Assembly (NCBI GenBank): GCA_905397405.1
Contig: CAJPVJ010000374.1
Location: 1-27,016, forward strand
Origin: Oppiella nova
Lineage: Eukaryota > Arthropoda > Arachnida > Sarcoptiformes > Oppiidae
Direction: 5' to 3'
DNA: 27,016 nucleotides
In this document: in pieces, positions 1 through 10,651 of the stretch
Numbering within the stretch: position 1 is the first letter of the stretch
How the letters are laid out: each line of letters begins with the position of its first letter
Position numbers and translations under genes: made by a program
Notes under the pieces: model-generated
The model's database searches: none
What the model was told of the DNA's origin: nothing
What the model saw: only the letters and a program-made list of their open reading frames with translations

Positions 1-50
1 AAATGTTGAAAATGATAAATATTTAAACACTTGATGTGCACTGAAAATAG

Positions 51-2579
51 TTGACAATTTTGGACAATTTGGTGACGTCTATGAAGTATGTGCTCATAGG
101 AATGCGATTCCTGAATATTAACTACGAAAACGCCGACAATAAGGCAAAGAATATTCTCTTTTTATAATCCCTTTCCTTATCAATCATTTCATATTCAAAG
201 GCTAGAATTTTTTCATAACAATTTTCGTGTCAATTATTCAGGAGTTCGGGCAACAAATACTGAATTGTAATCAATATTACGATGAGTTCCACACTTTGAT
301 ACCAAATGTGGTGACAGCCCTCAAGAGCTTATGGATGGACAAAGGCATCCGCGAAGGGGTGGCCAGGGGTTTCGAGTACGAGCTCAACGACTCGGCCCTT
401 TAGTAAGTTATTGTCTCATTTCTAACTAAATTTATCTCAATTTTTATTTATAAGAGAAATGTGAAATATGCTAAATAATAAAGCACATTTATATATTTAT
501 TAAATTATTAAAGTATTTCAAACATTTGAACTATATATAAGAAATATTTCTAAAATTTAATATTAAAATATATGTCTCTAAGAAATTACACTTTACGTCT
601 TGATGTGAATAAATATTTGAATAAAATATATCATTTAGAGTACAAATTGACTTTTAATAGTATAAACGGCAATACTTTTGGCTTTTTATGTCAGATACTG
701 TACTGTATGTTAGACTATTAGCTCACGAATGAAAACAGTTTTAAGACATATTTAGACTCGTATTTGGCATCAAATTTTATGAAAGCACTAAATTAAAGGG
801 CAATTGAAATATTGTCGAATAAATGCATTCATGTAATGGACAAAGAGTTTCAAATTATAGCTTTTGAGATGATTTCAAATACAAATCGTAAACATTAAGA
901 CTCCAAACCTAAAGAGAATTGGCCATAAATATCACGAATTTGTATTTCCAAACAATACTGTACTGTATAACTAGTTATCTCATGAATACTTTTGAGATGA
1001 TTTCAAATACAAATCGTAAACATTAAGACTCCAAACCTAAAGAGAATTGGCCATAAATATCACGAATTTGTATTTCCAAACAATACTGTACTGTATAACT
1101 AGTTATCTCATGAATTCAGTTTCGGATATAAAAGGAAAAATATTTTTTATTTAATACAACATTGTATAAAATATTTATTAGTGAACGCATTAACATAAAG
1201 CCAGTGTTTGTCTAATAACATAATCCTTTTAATGACAAACCTTTCTATGAAAAGCAAACAAATATAATCAATAATCTTCTTCTTCTTCAGCTTCTTCGAG
1301 AACATGTCTCGCATTACATCCGATAAATACGTGCCAAACACGACGGATGTGCTGCGATCGCGGGTCCGCACGAAAGGTGTGGTGGAGACTGAGTTCAAAG
1401 TGGACCAACTGGTGATCCGGATGTACGACGTGGGCGGACAGCGGTCTGAACGTCGCAAATGGGTTCAGTGTTTCGACGACGTGAAGGCACTCCTGTTTGT
1501 GGTGGCCATCAGTGAGTAGAGTTCAAAGTGGACCAACTGGTGATCCGGATGTACGACGTGGGCGGACAGCGGTCTGAACGTCGCAAATGGGTTCAGTGTT
1601 TCGACGACGTGAAGGCACTCCTGTTTGTGGTGGCCATCAGTGAGTACGACATGACTCTCATCGAAGACCCCAATAAGAATCGTTTGCGGGAATCGTTTCA
1701 ATTGTTCTCCACTTTCTGTAATAGTGTTTACTTCAGATTCACAGCAACTGTGAGTATGGGTTGTGCTCTGGGATGGGATCTATTGGCTATATACACCTCA
1801 TTAAAGGTTTATTTAATTTTTTGCTTTTCAGTTATTATTTCTCAATAAATTAGATCTCTTTCGTGAGAAGATCTTATTCACGGACCGACAGCTCCGGTAT
1901 TTTGTAGCTGAATATATGGGTCCCGACCGGGACTGTGATGCGGCCGCTCTGTTCATTCAGCACAGGTTTGACATTATTTTGAAAATTTGTTTTTCACGAA
2001 ACCGAAGGATAATCTAGGATTTGATTTTCAACTTTGTATAAATCTAGTGTCTAACTCTCGTTTTTGTAATCAAAATATTTGTTTATTTACAAAAAAGATT
2101 GTTTTTTGATAAATAAAATAAAATGAGTGACAATACATTGTGATCAGATATTAATTGTTCTTATATGACTTAAAATTACAGTACAGTATATGCCAAACAG
2201 AATATGAATATATAGTATATTTCGCGTCTTTTAATAAATCAAAACTTTATACTTTATATAAAAATACTTATTCAAGAATATTCTTGATATTAAATTCCGA
2301 AAAAAATCTATGGCTTACTGAATGTAAAAACTATTAATTTAAGTCATAGCCTATACTTAACATCATATTACAAGTGACATAAAATTAATTTCAAATTGAA
2401 ATGATTTTTCTATATATTTGGTGCACAGATTCAACGCTATGTCTGCCACCCATAACCAGAATAAAAGGGTATTCTCTCACTTCATAACCGCCACCGACAC
2501 CAGTAATGTGAAGGAAGTGTTTCAGTCAGTCATTCAGACCATTGTGAGGGAAAACTTGAGACAATCGACGCTTATTTAA
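51..2579 (+). CDS. Heterotrimeric G protein alpha subunit, 5'-partial
   Basis: GTP-binding alpha subunit that couples a membrane receptor to intracellular effectors. Exons inferred from reading frame and splice phase: 51-143, 242-402, 1291-1749, 1832-1965 and 2429-2579 (stop TAA). They give about 289 residues once a false 128-base duplication in the third exon is ignored. Visible motifs: helical-domain strings [14 protein letters not shown] and YELNDSALY, switch [13 protein letters not shown] with the catalytic Arg, switch [14 protein letters not shown] with the catalytic Gln, the base-binding NKLD, and TATDT. The N-terminus with the P-loop GxGESGKS (roughly 70-90 residues) lies beyond the left edge. 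The C-terminal tail ENLRQSTLI is not the Gs, Gq or Gi/o tail, and there is no Cys at position -4, so pertussis toxin modification is not expected. Class is unresolved: a G12-like or another divergent class is possible. The first intron seen (144-241) needs a GC donor. Identity as G alpha is secure; the class is not. Confidence 0.93.
403..1290 (+). other. Intron of the G alpha gene
   Basis: AT-rich intron with a GTAAGT donor after 402 and a strong acceptor with repeated CTT before 1291. Besides the 127-bp duplicated block at 861-1115 it holds several copies of the word TACTGTACTGTA and no exon that I can see. Confidence 0.8.
861..1115. repeat. 127-bp perfect direct repeat with 1-base spacer (probable assembly overlap)
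   Basis: Bases 861-987 and 989-1115 are identical over 127 positions, separated only by the A at 988. They stop matching at both outer edges. The same length and the same one-base spacer recur at 1391-1645 and 13905-14159. That pattern fits unmerged contig ends that overlap by an assembler k-mer of 127. Confidence 0.9.
1391..1645. repeat. 127-bp perfect direct repeat inside G alpha exon (probable assembly overlap)
   Basis: Bases 1391-1517 repeat at 1519-1645 with the A at 1518 as spacer. The 128-base shift is not a multiple of three, so it puts a stop right after the first copy (AISE, then stop). The second copy continues correctly into [12 protein letters not shown]. Ignoring one copy gives a normal G alpha exon at switch II. 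Confidence 0.9.
1966..2428 (+). other. Last intron of the G alpha gene
   Basis: AT-rich intron with donor GTTTGA and acceptor GCACAG. It contains the 16-bp perfect palindrome TCAAGAATATTCTTGA near 2273-2288 and nothing that looks like coding sequence. Confidence 0.75.
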
Positions 2580-2894
2580 ATGAAAACAAATCCAGAATCA
2601 ATAGCTCAATACATTTTTGTCACAGAATTGTATCATTCATTGAATTCAACCATCAAATCAAATATCATATCAATTTTCATATCCAGTGTTATTCTGTTTG
2701 TGAGAAACAAATCCAAAGTCTATATGATCTGAAACCACGAATGATCTGAAAGTAGAAATTTTAACACATATTAACAAGTAATCAAAATTACTTATCAAAG
2801 ATATATTTCAAATATATAGATATTGTTTGCAATAATTTTTATACAATTTTTGAACATTTCAAATGTATAATTAATTTAAATATGTAGAGATAAA

Positions 2895-2900
2895 AATAAA
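2895..2900 (+). terminator. Candidate poly(A) signal of the G alpha gene
   Basis: AATAAA 316 bases past the stop codon, the first canonical hexamer I noticed downstream. No transcript end can be read from sequence alone. Confidence 0.4.
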
Positions 2901-3270
2901 ATCTATTAAATTTAATACTTATGAATAAAACTAGAGTACAGCAAACTTTACACTTTGATATTGAGGGCAAACTTATTGATTAAGTCATACAATGAGTTGG
3001 CTATCGATATATTTTTTTTATCCATAAACTTATGATTCATTTTACATGCGATACTCGTTTACATAAGTGAATACTTTGGCAATAATTCAAACAAATAATT
3101 ACTGTCATCTTGGTTAATTAAACAATCATCATAATCAGGGCTAAATTTTAAATTAAATTCTAAATTCACTTAAACATTAGTGTGGGATTACTACTGTATT
3201 GGATTTGGGATTTATTTTAAGCCCCCCCTTATTACTATTTTAGGATTCATTTTAACGGGCAGTTAATTCC

Positions 3271-3283
3271 AGGTCAAAGGTCA
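3271..3283. promoter_or_regulatory. Perfect DR1 nuclear receptor element
   Basis: AGGTCAAAGGTCA is two perfect AGGTCA half-sites spaced by one base, the consensus for HNF4 and RXR-type dimers. A reverse-strand half-site (TTTGACC) follows about 35 bases later near 3319. The element lies about 460 bases before the start codon of the lipid-metabolism gene PLA2G6. Its use there is inference. Confidence 0.5.
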
Positions 3284-3742
3284 TTCATTTTGCAACATAC
3301 CTCCCGACAAACCTAATACTTTGACCATGTTCATTTTGCAAACCCGATTCTACCCCCCCACCCCAATGTTTTGCCGTAATTTATGGACGCTTACGCTTGC
3401 AATGAATGTTTGGGTTTTTATTTAGTGTTTACTTTTGCAGTCATTTGACAAAAAGTTTGAGTGAATTGTGAATCCGAGAGTGAAATCCAATGTTTAATAT
3501 GAATAGCGATTGAAAGCATTCACTGATTAATAGCTATCTATACGTCGATTACATGCCATTCACTCATTCATTAGACATTCACATCAATCGCACAGTCATT
3601 GCAACCAATGATGAAATGCCAGTCTTTGTGCTAACCATTCATTCTTGTGGTCATTATCACTGATTAGTTCCAGTCATAAACGAGACAATTGTTGTGTCCA
3701 GTGATAGCCCACCGCCTCATACCTCCAGACAATTACCCTCTG

Positions 3743-6700
3743 ATGGCAAACATGTCTTATTTCGACCGAATGGTGAACCTGTTCCGCAAGAATATCAACG
3801 ATTACCCGCCCTTTCAAGTGGTGGAAGTGAAACACGAAGACTACGTCCACTATCAGGTGATCGCCAGAGAGGATCCCATATTCTGCTACTCCAACGCCAC
3901 CACCGCTACCGACATCTCCTACGAGATTGTCGTCTTCAAAGATCTTCAGAGCAAAACTGCTTACAGGTATTCATCCCATCACTCACTCCGCAATCCATAC
4001 ATACAGACATCGCCTTATTGTCGGGGGATGTCTGTCACCATCTGTTCCCACACATGATGTGTCAACAACTCCTATGACATGTCAACAGTTTTTTGACAAC
4101 ATTTAGTAGTTTTGGTTATAATTCAGTTTAGTTTTGTCTGTCTGTCTGTCTGTCTGTCTGTCCACTCAATTCAGTGATGGTTACACTGTATTATCTTAAG
4201 ACTTAAGGTGTGACCACATGTGAGATAACGAGTTTGAGATCTTATCTATAATATGGCATTAAGTATGTAATGCTTATTATGGTATGACTTATGAGTTAAT
4301 CACAGAGGAATGCATTATAAGTGCTATTCGTGTGATAAGCGATTAGAAATAGTATTTGCATTTCGAGATACCAGTGCTCCAGATATGACGGTCCGGAAAC
4401 TAGCGGTGCAAACATTATGTCATTTGTCTAACTGTTAAAGTCTAGGATTTTTTACAATTGACTTGTTTTTTGTCAAATATCCGCTTTTTATGTTGATTTT
4501 GTTGTCTATTAAACAAATGGGAAAATGAAAAAAATGAATTCAATTTTTTCCCTAATATTTATTACAATTTAAGCCATGAATCTGAATACATAACAAGTGT
4601 GTGAAAAATGTTTTTGACGTTTAAATGTTTGTTTGCTTTTCAATTGCATTTTTAAAAGCGATTTATACGTGAATTTTCAGGGCTTTAAAGTGAATAAATT
4701 TGTTGAGATTTATTTGTTTTTAAAACTATTTCACTTTATTTTGAGTTGAAATCCTTTTGTTTATAACTTTAGGATTGAATAACTTTTTGGCTATAGTTTT
4801 GTCGTTAGTTATAATATTGTTAAAATGACTCTCTTTTTGGGGTATTAACGGCACTTTTATCCCAAATATTGATTTGTTAGTTGACATTTGCTGTGCATTT
4901 GCTGTGCATTTTATTGATACTTATTTGTAGCGATTGGTTACAATTTATTTTATCGATAATAAGATTAACTATCACTTGACTAGTCCTTCACACGTTTCTT
5001 CAATAAGTCTTAGCAAAAACTACTTAAGATTTAAATGAGATTTTAATGTCTTTTCGTTTGTCACAAACTATAGTCTAATCCGATGTAAAGTGCGGACAGA
5101 AATCGACAAATTCTTCAAAAGTATTAGCGAAATATTGCCACAAATACTACTGATATGTCCGAACACTATAACCACGGAATTCCTGCAGGAGTTCTCCAAC
5201 TATATCAGAGAACACCTGAACCAGAGTTTGGTCCACATTTCCGCCTACTTTGGGCTCAACGAGTACTTCCGGCAATTGTCTGCCGCCGACACCGAGATAA
5301 TCAACTCCCAGTGTCCGGACACCGGCCTAACACCCCTTCACATCGCCGTTAGGACCGGCCGATTAGCTACCGTTCAAACCCTATTGACATTATCACCAAA
5401 ATTAGATCTCGTGGACAATGAGAACAATAATGTGCTGCACTTCGCGGCCAACACTACGAAAGAGATAATCAACAAAATCTGTCAAAGCGTTCAAAACAAC
5501 ACAAATGCCATTAATTTGGAGGTTTTGGTGAATTCGCGCAATCGGGACAACTTCCCGCCCCTATACCTGGCCTGTCATAACGATAAGCCCGACTGTATCA
5601 TAGAACTGCTGAAGAACGGGGCCAACCCTAACGGCGCGGCCATAGGCGACGGTTCGACACCCGGGCGCCAGGAGTTAGACAATAATAAATCGGTTTTTGA
5701 TTCGCTCGAAACGAAAGACATGAAAAACGGCGGAACACCGTTGCACTGGACTAATACACCCCAATGTATGGAACTCCTGATAGAACAGGGCTGTCATGTG
5801 GACGCCCGTAACTTTCAGGGCGAGACAGTGCTGCACCTGATGGTGAACCGGAACAAACTTGCCTGTGTTATAACATTGCTCAGCTATGGGGCCGATGTGT
5901 GCGCTAAGGGTCCCAATGGTAACACACCGTTGCATTTGGCGGTGAAGGCCGGACAGGTGGCTCTCGTCCAGGCGATGATAGTGTTCGGCGCCGACATGAA
6001 TGTGCAGAACTCGAGCGGCGAAACGCCCCGACATTTGGCGGCGTCCGCCAAACGGAGCTCCCAAATGGACCTAATATTATATGTGTTGCATTCGGTGGGC
6101 GCCAAACGGTGTACGACTAACCGCAGTAACTGTACGGACGGGTGTTCGCAGTCCAACGGCAGCCACTTTAACGGCATTCCCCCCGAGAACTCGCCGTTTA
6201 AACGAAGCGTCAAACTATACGACGAACTGATGGGCGAATCGGTGGTCAAAGAGGCCGTCAATAAGCGAAAGACTCAGGAAATGGAAGTGGACTTCGATAC
6301 CGAACCCCCCAAACGGTGTCGTGTGTTGAGTCTGGACGGGGGCGGTGTTCGCGGACTCATTCTCATACAAATGCTGTGGGTTTTGGAGAAAATAACGAAC
6401 AAAAAGTCGTCCGAATATTTTGACTGGATGTCCGGCACCAGCACTGGCGGTATATTAGCTCTATTGCTGGCCACCGGCAACTCAGGTACGGCATTACGAA
6501 CTCTCATATGACTTCATTCACTGTTTAATTGTTATATTTTTATCGTAAAACAGCCGCTGATTGTCGTAAACTATACTTCAAACTGAAGGATAAAGTATTT
6601 GTTGGTCTAATCCGTCCGTACGAATCGGAACCGTTGGAGAAGTTCTTGCAAAACGCGTTGGGAGAGGACACCCGTATGGGTGACATCAAAGCGCCCCGTA

Positions 6701-7621
6701 TTATGGTCACAGCCACAGTGGCCGACAGATTCCCACCCGATCTGCAACTGTTCCGTAACTACGACTCACCCAATGAAGTGTTGGGTTTCGTGAACCGAGT
6801 GGAACCGGTCGCTGATATGCCTAAACCACAGGAGCAGCTCATCTGGAAGACCGCCCGTTCGTCGGGTGCGGCGCCAACTTATTTCCGTCCGTGCGGTGCA
6901 TTCCTCGACGGTAACCAATCCATAGTTACCATTAGATTGCATTTATTGATATAATTTTTGTCCCATTAGGAGGTCTTATATCTAATAATCCAACATTAGA
7001 TACATTGTCTGAAATCCATGCACTCAATAAAGCCCTTAAAGTTGCCGTAAGAATTGTTTTGACAAACATTTGGTGTGCAATGAAAATAAATATGATTTTT
7101 ATATTTTGGTTTTGGCTGTAGAATAGAGAGAATGAAGAATTGCATTTAGATTTAGTGGTGTCGTTGGGAACGGGAGCCATACCTATAAAGACGGTGCAGG
7201 TCATAGACATCGCGCGACCCGACTCTTTCATGGGTAGGCATTACGGTGTTGTCAACAGAGTTCACAATTTTGTTATACTCTTAGGTGTGACGAAGACATT
7301 GTTCTCGACCTCATCTCTAATCCAATTACTGATAGAACAGGTATTTCATTGATTTTAGAGTCGATTTTGTTGTCAATTGATTAGATTAATGACTATTTGT
7401 GTGGATTATAGGCGGCTCAGGCGGATGGACAGGTGGTTGAACGAGCGAAGGCCTGGTGCTCTCAAATCAATATTCCTTTTTTCCGGCTCAACCCTCCCCT
7501 CTCGGACGACATACCCCTCAATGAGACCGATAATCATAAGTTAGTGAATATGTTGTGGGAGACGACCGCTTATATGTATAGCCGTCAGAAAGAAGTACAA
7601 GAATTGATAGATTTGTTATAA
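3743..7621 (+). CDS. PLA2G6: Calcium-independent phospholipase A2 beta (group VIA), ankyrin + patatin
   Basis: Hydrolyses the sn-2 ester of glycerophospholipids without calcium. The family acts in phospholipid remodelling and mitochondrial membrane upkeep. Seven phase-compatible exons: 3743-3966, 5074-6485, 6554-6910, 6970-7046, 7122-7233, 7285-7340 and 7412-7621, about 815 residues against about 806 in human. The N-terminus MSYFDRMVNLF matches the vertebrate start; ATG 3743 and ATG 3752 are both possible. About seven ankyrin-type units lie at residues 150-400 (for example TPLHIAVRTG, TPLHWTN, GNTPLHLAVKAG). The patatin domain starts at LSLDGGGVRG (about residue 496). The catalytic Ser is in GTSTG (about 531, codon 6440-6442) and the catalytic Asp in FLDGG (about 664, split by the third intron). 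Conserved RSSGAAPTYFRP, LVVSLGTG and FRLNPPL follow. Nothing is missing; it looks fully functional. Confidence 0.96.
3967..5073 (+). other. First intron of PLA2G6
   Basis: Long AT-rich intron with donor GTATTC. The acceptor at 5073 joins AG to T in phase, giving the residues AYSLIRCKVRTE, which align with the vertebrate linker. It contains a GTCT microsatellite and a TATCGATA word at 4951. No other exon is seen. Confidence 0.8.
4136..4162. repeat. GTCT microsatellite
   Basis: About 6.75 tandem copies of GTCT inside the first PLA2G6 intron. Confidence 0.9.
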
Positions 7622-7688
7622 ATTAAATCAATTGTTTTTTGCACTCATTTTTGTCATTCAGATACTTATTATTCACTTTTCAATTCTC

Positions 7689-7694
7689 ATTAAA
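7689..7694 (+). terminator. Candidate poly(A) signal of PLA2G6
   Basis: ATTAAA, the commonest variant hexamer, 68 bases past the stop codon. Confidence 0.35.
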
Positions 7695-7820
7695 TAAGTT
7701 ATTTTTTTGATGATATCCTCAGATATATGAATCAATACTTCTGTTTTTGATCCGATTATCTAAGCTTTCAATTTGTTGCCAAATATCCGGACTATTAGTC
7801 TAATTATGTTTGACTTATGC

Positions 7821-7822
<2 letters not shown>

Positions 7823-7860
<38 letters not shown>
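7823..7860. repeat. (CT)19 microsatellite
   Basis: Uninterrupted run of 19 CT dinucleotides about 200 bases past the PLA2G6 stop codon. Confidence 0.97.
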
Positions 7861-7866
<6 letters not shown>

Positions 7867-8742
7867 TAAAAAATATAATTAATATAATTCTAAACTCTAT
7901 TTTCGATTCTATTTAATCAATAATTATTAAAGTATTTACAATTAAATCAAGTTCTTAACGCAAACATTAAGAGTTAAATTAAATTAAATTAATTTTGTAT
8001 TGAATACCACACAAAAACCGTAAACCATTCATAACTCGATACTCTTATGTTGTGATTATTCTTGAATTTACATTCAATTTCTTATTATTATATAATAATA
8101 ATACAGAATTAAACTCTAGTTTCATTTCAACGATTATAACAGAATTAAGTTATATATTGAATATATTAGCGTAAATTTATTAAATAACATTTGTTTTTTA
8201 ATGAAAAGTTTTTTGTACCGGTAATATTTTATAAATTTAACTTATTTTTTAAGCAGTTATTATATATTTGTAACCCTTATTGTAGTTTATTTGTTGCTCT
8301 CATTATAATAACTCCATAATTATATTGGATTTTTGTAAAGTATATAAATATAAAGTGTTTGTAAAGAATTGTTAACCCGTTTTGTTAAACACACGAAAGA
8401 ATTTGTTATTAAATATACTGTGAATGTGATTTCCAAATGAGATATTAATATATTTGTATTCCTTATATAACTGTAATATCAATTGTTATAACAAATATAC
8501 TTCTAGTCATCAAATTGTATGACATATACCGTACCATTGAATGCAATGCCTAACGAATTGCATAATATTCTGCACAGAATATTCTGTGAATGTATTTATA
8601 CTGTCAAACTGTTTTCCACACCAGAATTGATTGATTGTATTCAATGTTATTAATAAAATGCAATAATTTTTAAAATTTGTTTAAAATTAATTATGAAATT
8701 AAATACTTTTTATAATACATTAATCGTAAAACGGGTTAAAAC

Positions 8743-8784
8743 TAACCATTTGTGGCATAATTGTAACCATTTGTGGCATAATTG
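8743..8784. repeat. 21-bp perfect tandem duplication
   Basis: Two abutting copies of a 21-base unit (8743-8763 and 8764-8784; begins TAACCATTTGTGG) with no spacer. It could be a simple slippage product. It differs from the long assembly-type repeats in having no extra base between copies. Confidence 0.85.
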
Positions 8785-8991
8785 TCGATGTATTGCATCA
8801 CATCATATGTAAAGCATGTCTCGGATTAGCACTTCATTAGAGTTTTAGCCGTAATTTGTGTCCAAAAGTGAGCTTTAATTTTGAAATGTTTTGTAAACAC
8901 AAAACAAAACATTATTTTAATTGTCTTTAAATTGTCATAATTTTGGTGATAATCCAGTGGTAAGTGGTGTACACACGAGAACAGGAAGAAT

Positions 8992-10651
8992 ATGGGCCGA
9001 CGATCGATAAATACCACCAAAAGTGGTAAATACATGAATCCGACGGATCAGCACAGGAAAGAGGCCCGAAAGCGGGAACTCCGGAAGGTTTGTGACCACC
9101 GATGATGACCATCACTCACACCATCCTTACCACTGATTGTCTTGCATTGAATTCTGCAGAACAAGAAGCAGCGACTGATCGTCCGGACGGCGGTTCTTAA
9201 GGGCAAAGATCCGTATCAGATAATCGCAGACATGGAACGACTGGATCAGATGGAGTACAACGTATCCACTCCTCCGCCGCTCAACGAGAAGGTCCTCAAA
9301 GACAAGAGACGGAAGATGAAGGAGACGTGGGATCGGCTCTTAAGGCTATACGTATGTGCCGTAAGCTACCGGCGCTCACATCCATAACTGTTTGCTGTAT
9401 GTGTTGACAGAACAAAGAGGATCACCAGAGGTTTCTGGAGCTGAAGCGCATGGAAGTGGAGTACGAGTCCAAACGCAACCAAATGATCAAATTCTTTGAA
9501 TCAGTCAAATCGGCTCAAGAGGTGACCATCGATGACATACCGTTGCCATCGGCAGCGCCAACGGATCCTAATATGCCGACCGCCGGCTCATCGATGCCAT
9601 CCTTTCTCAGCGATCACTCCATTCCTCAGTCAATACTAAAGCGACAAACCGTGTCCTCCAAGACAATAGGCCCGCATAGAGCACCCCCTGGAGTACCTCC
9701 CGGTCCACCGCCTGTGTTGAGTGACTTAGAAGACGATTTGGACGACGAAGAGGACAGCGAAGGCGATGAGAAAGATAAGAGCAAACGGATCCGTTTCAGT
9801 GAAGACTTACAAACGGGTGAAAAGGACGCCGACGTCAATGAGTTTCTCAAAGAGTTGGAACAAATGGAGAAAACAGTTCCCAACAGTGATCATAATGTGT
9901 CGCAAACTATACAATCCATACAATCATTACCGGCTGCCATCGCATCCCAGCCCACGCCCACCGCCGCTGCCTCAGCGCCACCCTCTCTGAACGCAGTGCC
10001 ACCGCCGCCATCGTTGCAGACAAACCTGAGGCCATCTGGTCCGCCGCCACCGATGATGATGTTTAGGCCACCGGTGCCGCCATCGGGTTTACGACCCGGA
10101 TCTCAGCCTCAGAATATTCCCGGACTAATGGTAGGCCGACCGCCAATATCGGGACCCCCGCCTATGTCTGGTCCACCGCCACCCATGGGTCCAATGAGGC
10201 CGGGAGTGCCACCGCACCACCGTATGATCAACGCTCGACCAATGATGCAACCAATGAGACCAATGGGTCCGGGATTCCCGTCCACAGCCGGCCCTCCAAT
10301 GGGCGGCAAACGGGACGATAAGAAGACACACGTGGTGTCGGACAGGGCCACCATCGAGGCTAAGCCGCAGCTCAGGAATCTGAGCGCCGACGCCACCCGT
10401 TTCACACCCGTAGCCCTTCGGGTGAAACGCGATGATAAGGGCGTCAAGAGATCGGTTCATAAATCAGGTATTTGTCGGCGTTTTGTGCATTGAATGGTAT
10501 TTTTGAGACTTTCTTTTCATTTGGTTTTGCGATAGGTTTTGATGACATGAAGAGGTACTCGAGTGTCGGCGACAGCGCCGGCGGTCTGAACGCACCGACA
10601 AAAGGCGACGCTTACGACCAGTTCATGAAAGAGATGGAGAATCTGTTGTAA
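8992..10651 (+). CDS. WBP11: WW domain-binding protein 11 (splicing factor)
   Basis: Nuclear proline-rich protein that associates with the spliceosome and binds WW-domain partners such as PQBP1, and PP1 in vertebrates. Four exons in phase: 8992-9087, 9160-9351, 9411-10467 and 10536-10651, giving about 486 residues against about 641 in human. The N-terminal Wbp11 domain (residues 1-110) is clear: MGRRSINTTKSGKYMNPTDQ, then EARKRELRKNKKQR, then LNEKVLKDKRRKMKETWDRLL and a conserved acidic/basic helix. An acidic stretch DLEDDLDDEEDSEGDE lies in the middle, then a proline-rich tract with PPGPPP and PPPPM motifs (WW/SH3 ligands). The C-terminus keeps RFTPVALRVKR and ends DQFMKEMENLL, as in vertebrates. 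The first donor, GTTTGT, is weak; the others are normal. Start chosen because it matches the universally conserved MGRRS. Confidence 0.96.

Larger units (their letters stand above)
2580..3742. other. Intergenic region between G alpha and PLA2G6
   Basis: Holds the 3' untranslated region and poly(A) signal of the G alpha gene, then AT-rich sequence with a TATCGATA word at 3002, a C-rich tract around 3222-3362 and the DR1 element at 3271. The segment just before 3743 is probably promoter and 5' untranslated region of the phospholipase gene. No further gene is seen. Confidence 0.6.
7622..8991. other. Intergenic region between PLA2G6 and WBP11
   Basis: Very AT-rich. It holds the PLA2G6 3' end (ATTAAA at 7689), a CT microsatellite, a 16-bp perfect palindrome CACAGAATATTCTGTG at 8573-8588 and a 21-bp tandem duplication at 8743-8784. 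The WBP11 promoter should lie in the last few hundred bases. No coding sequence is supported. Confidence 0.6.

Noticed and set aside
1391-1645. Tandem exon duplication for alternative switch II exons
   Set aside because: Shift of 128 breaks the frame, copies are perfectly identical, no intron lies between them, and the same 127+1 pattern recurs elsewhere.
5675-6261. Long reverse-strand open frames across PLA2G6 exon 2
   Set aside because: They are antisense shadows of the ankyrin-coding exon. They show no family motif, whereas the plus frame matches PLA2G6 throughout.
7823-7860. CT run as a promoter element
   Set aside because: A 38-base uninterrupted dinucleotide run just after a 3' end is best called a microsatellite.
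8085-8105. AT-only palindrome as an origin or element end
   Set aside because: Expected by chance in sequence this AT-rich; no flanking structure.
10109-10460. Reverse-strand Gly/Pro-rich frames opposite WBP11
   Set aside because: Composition comes from the complement of the proline-rich tract; no independent start, splice or domain evidence.
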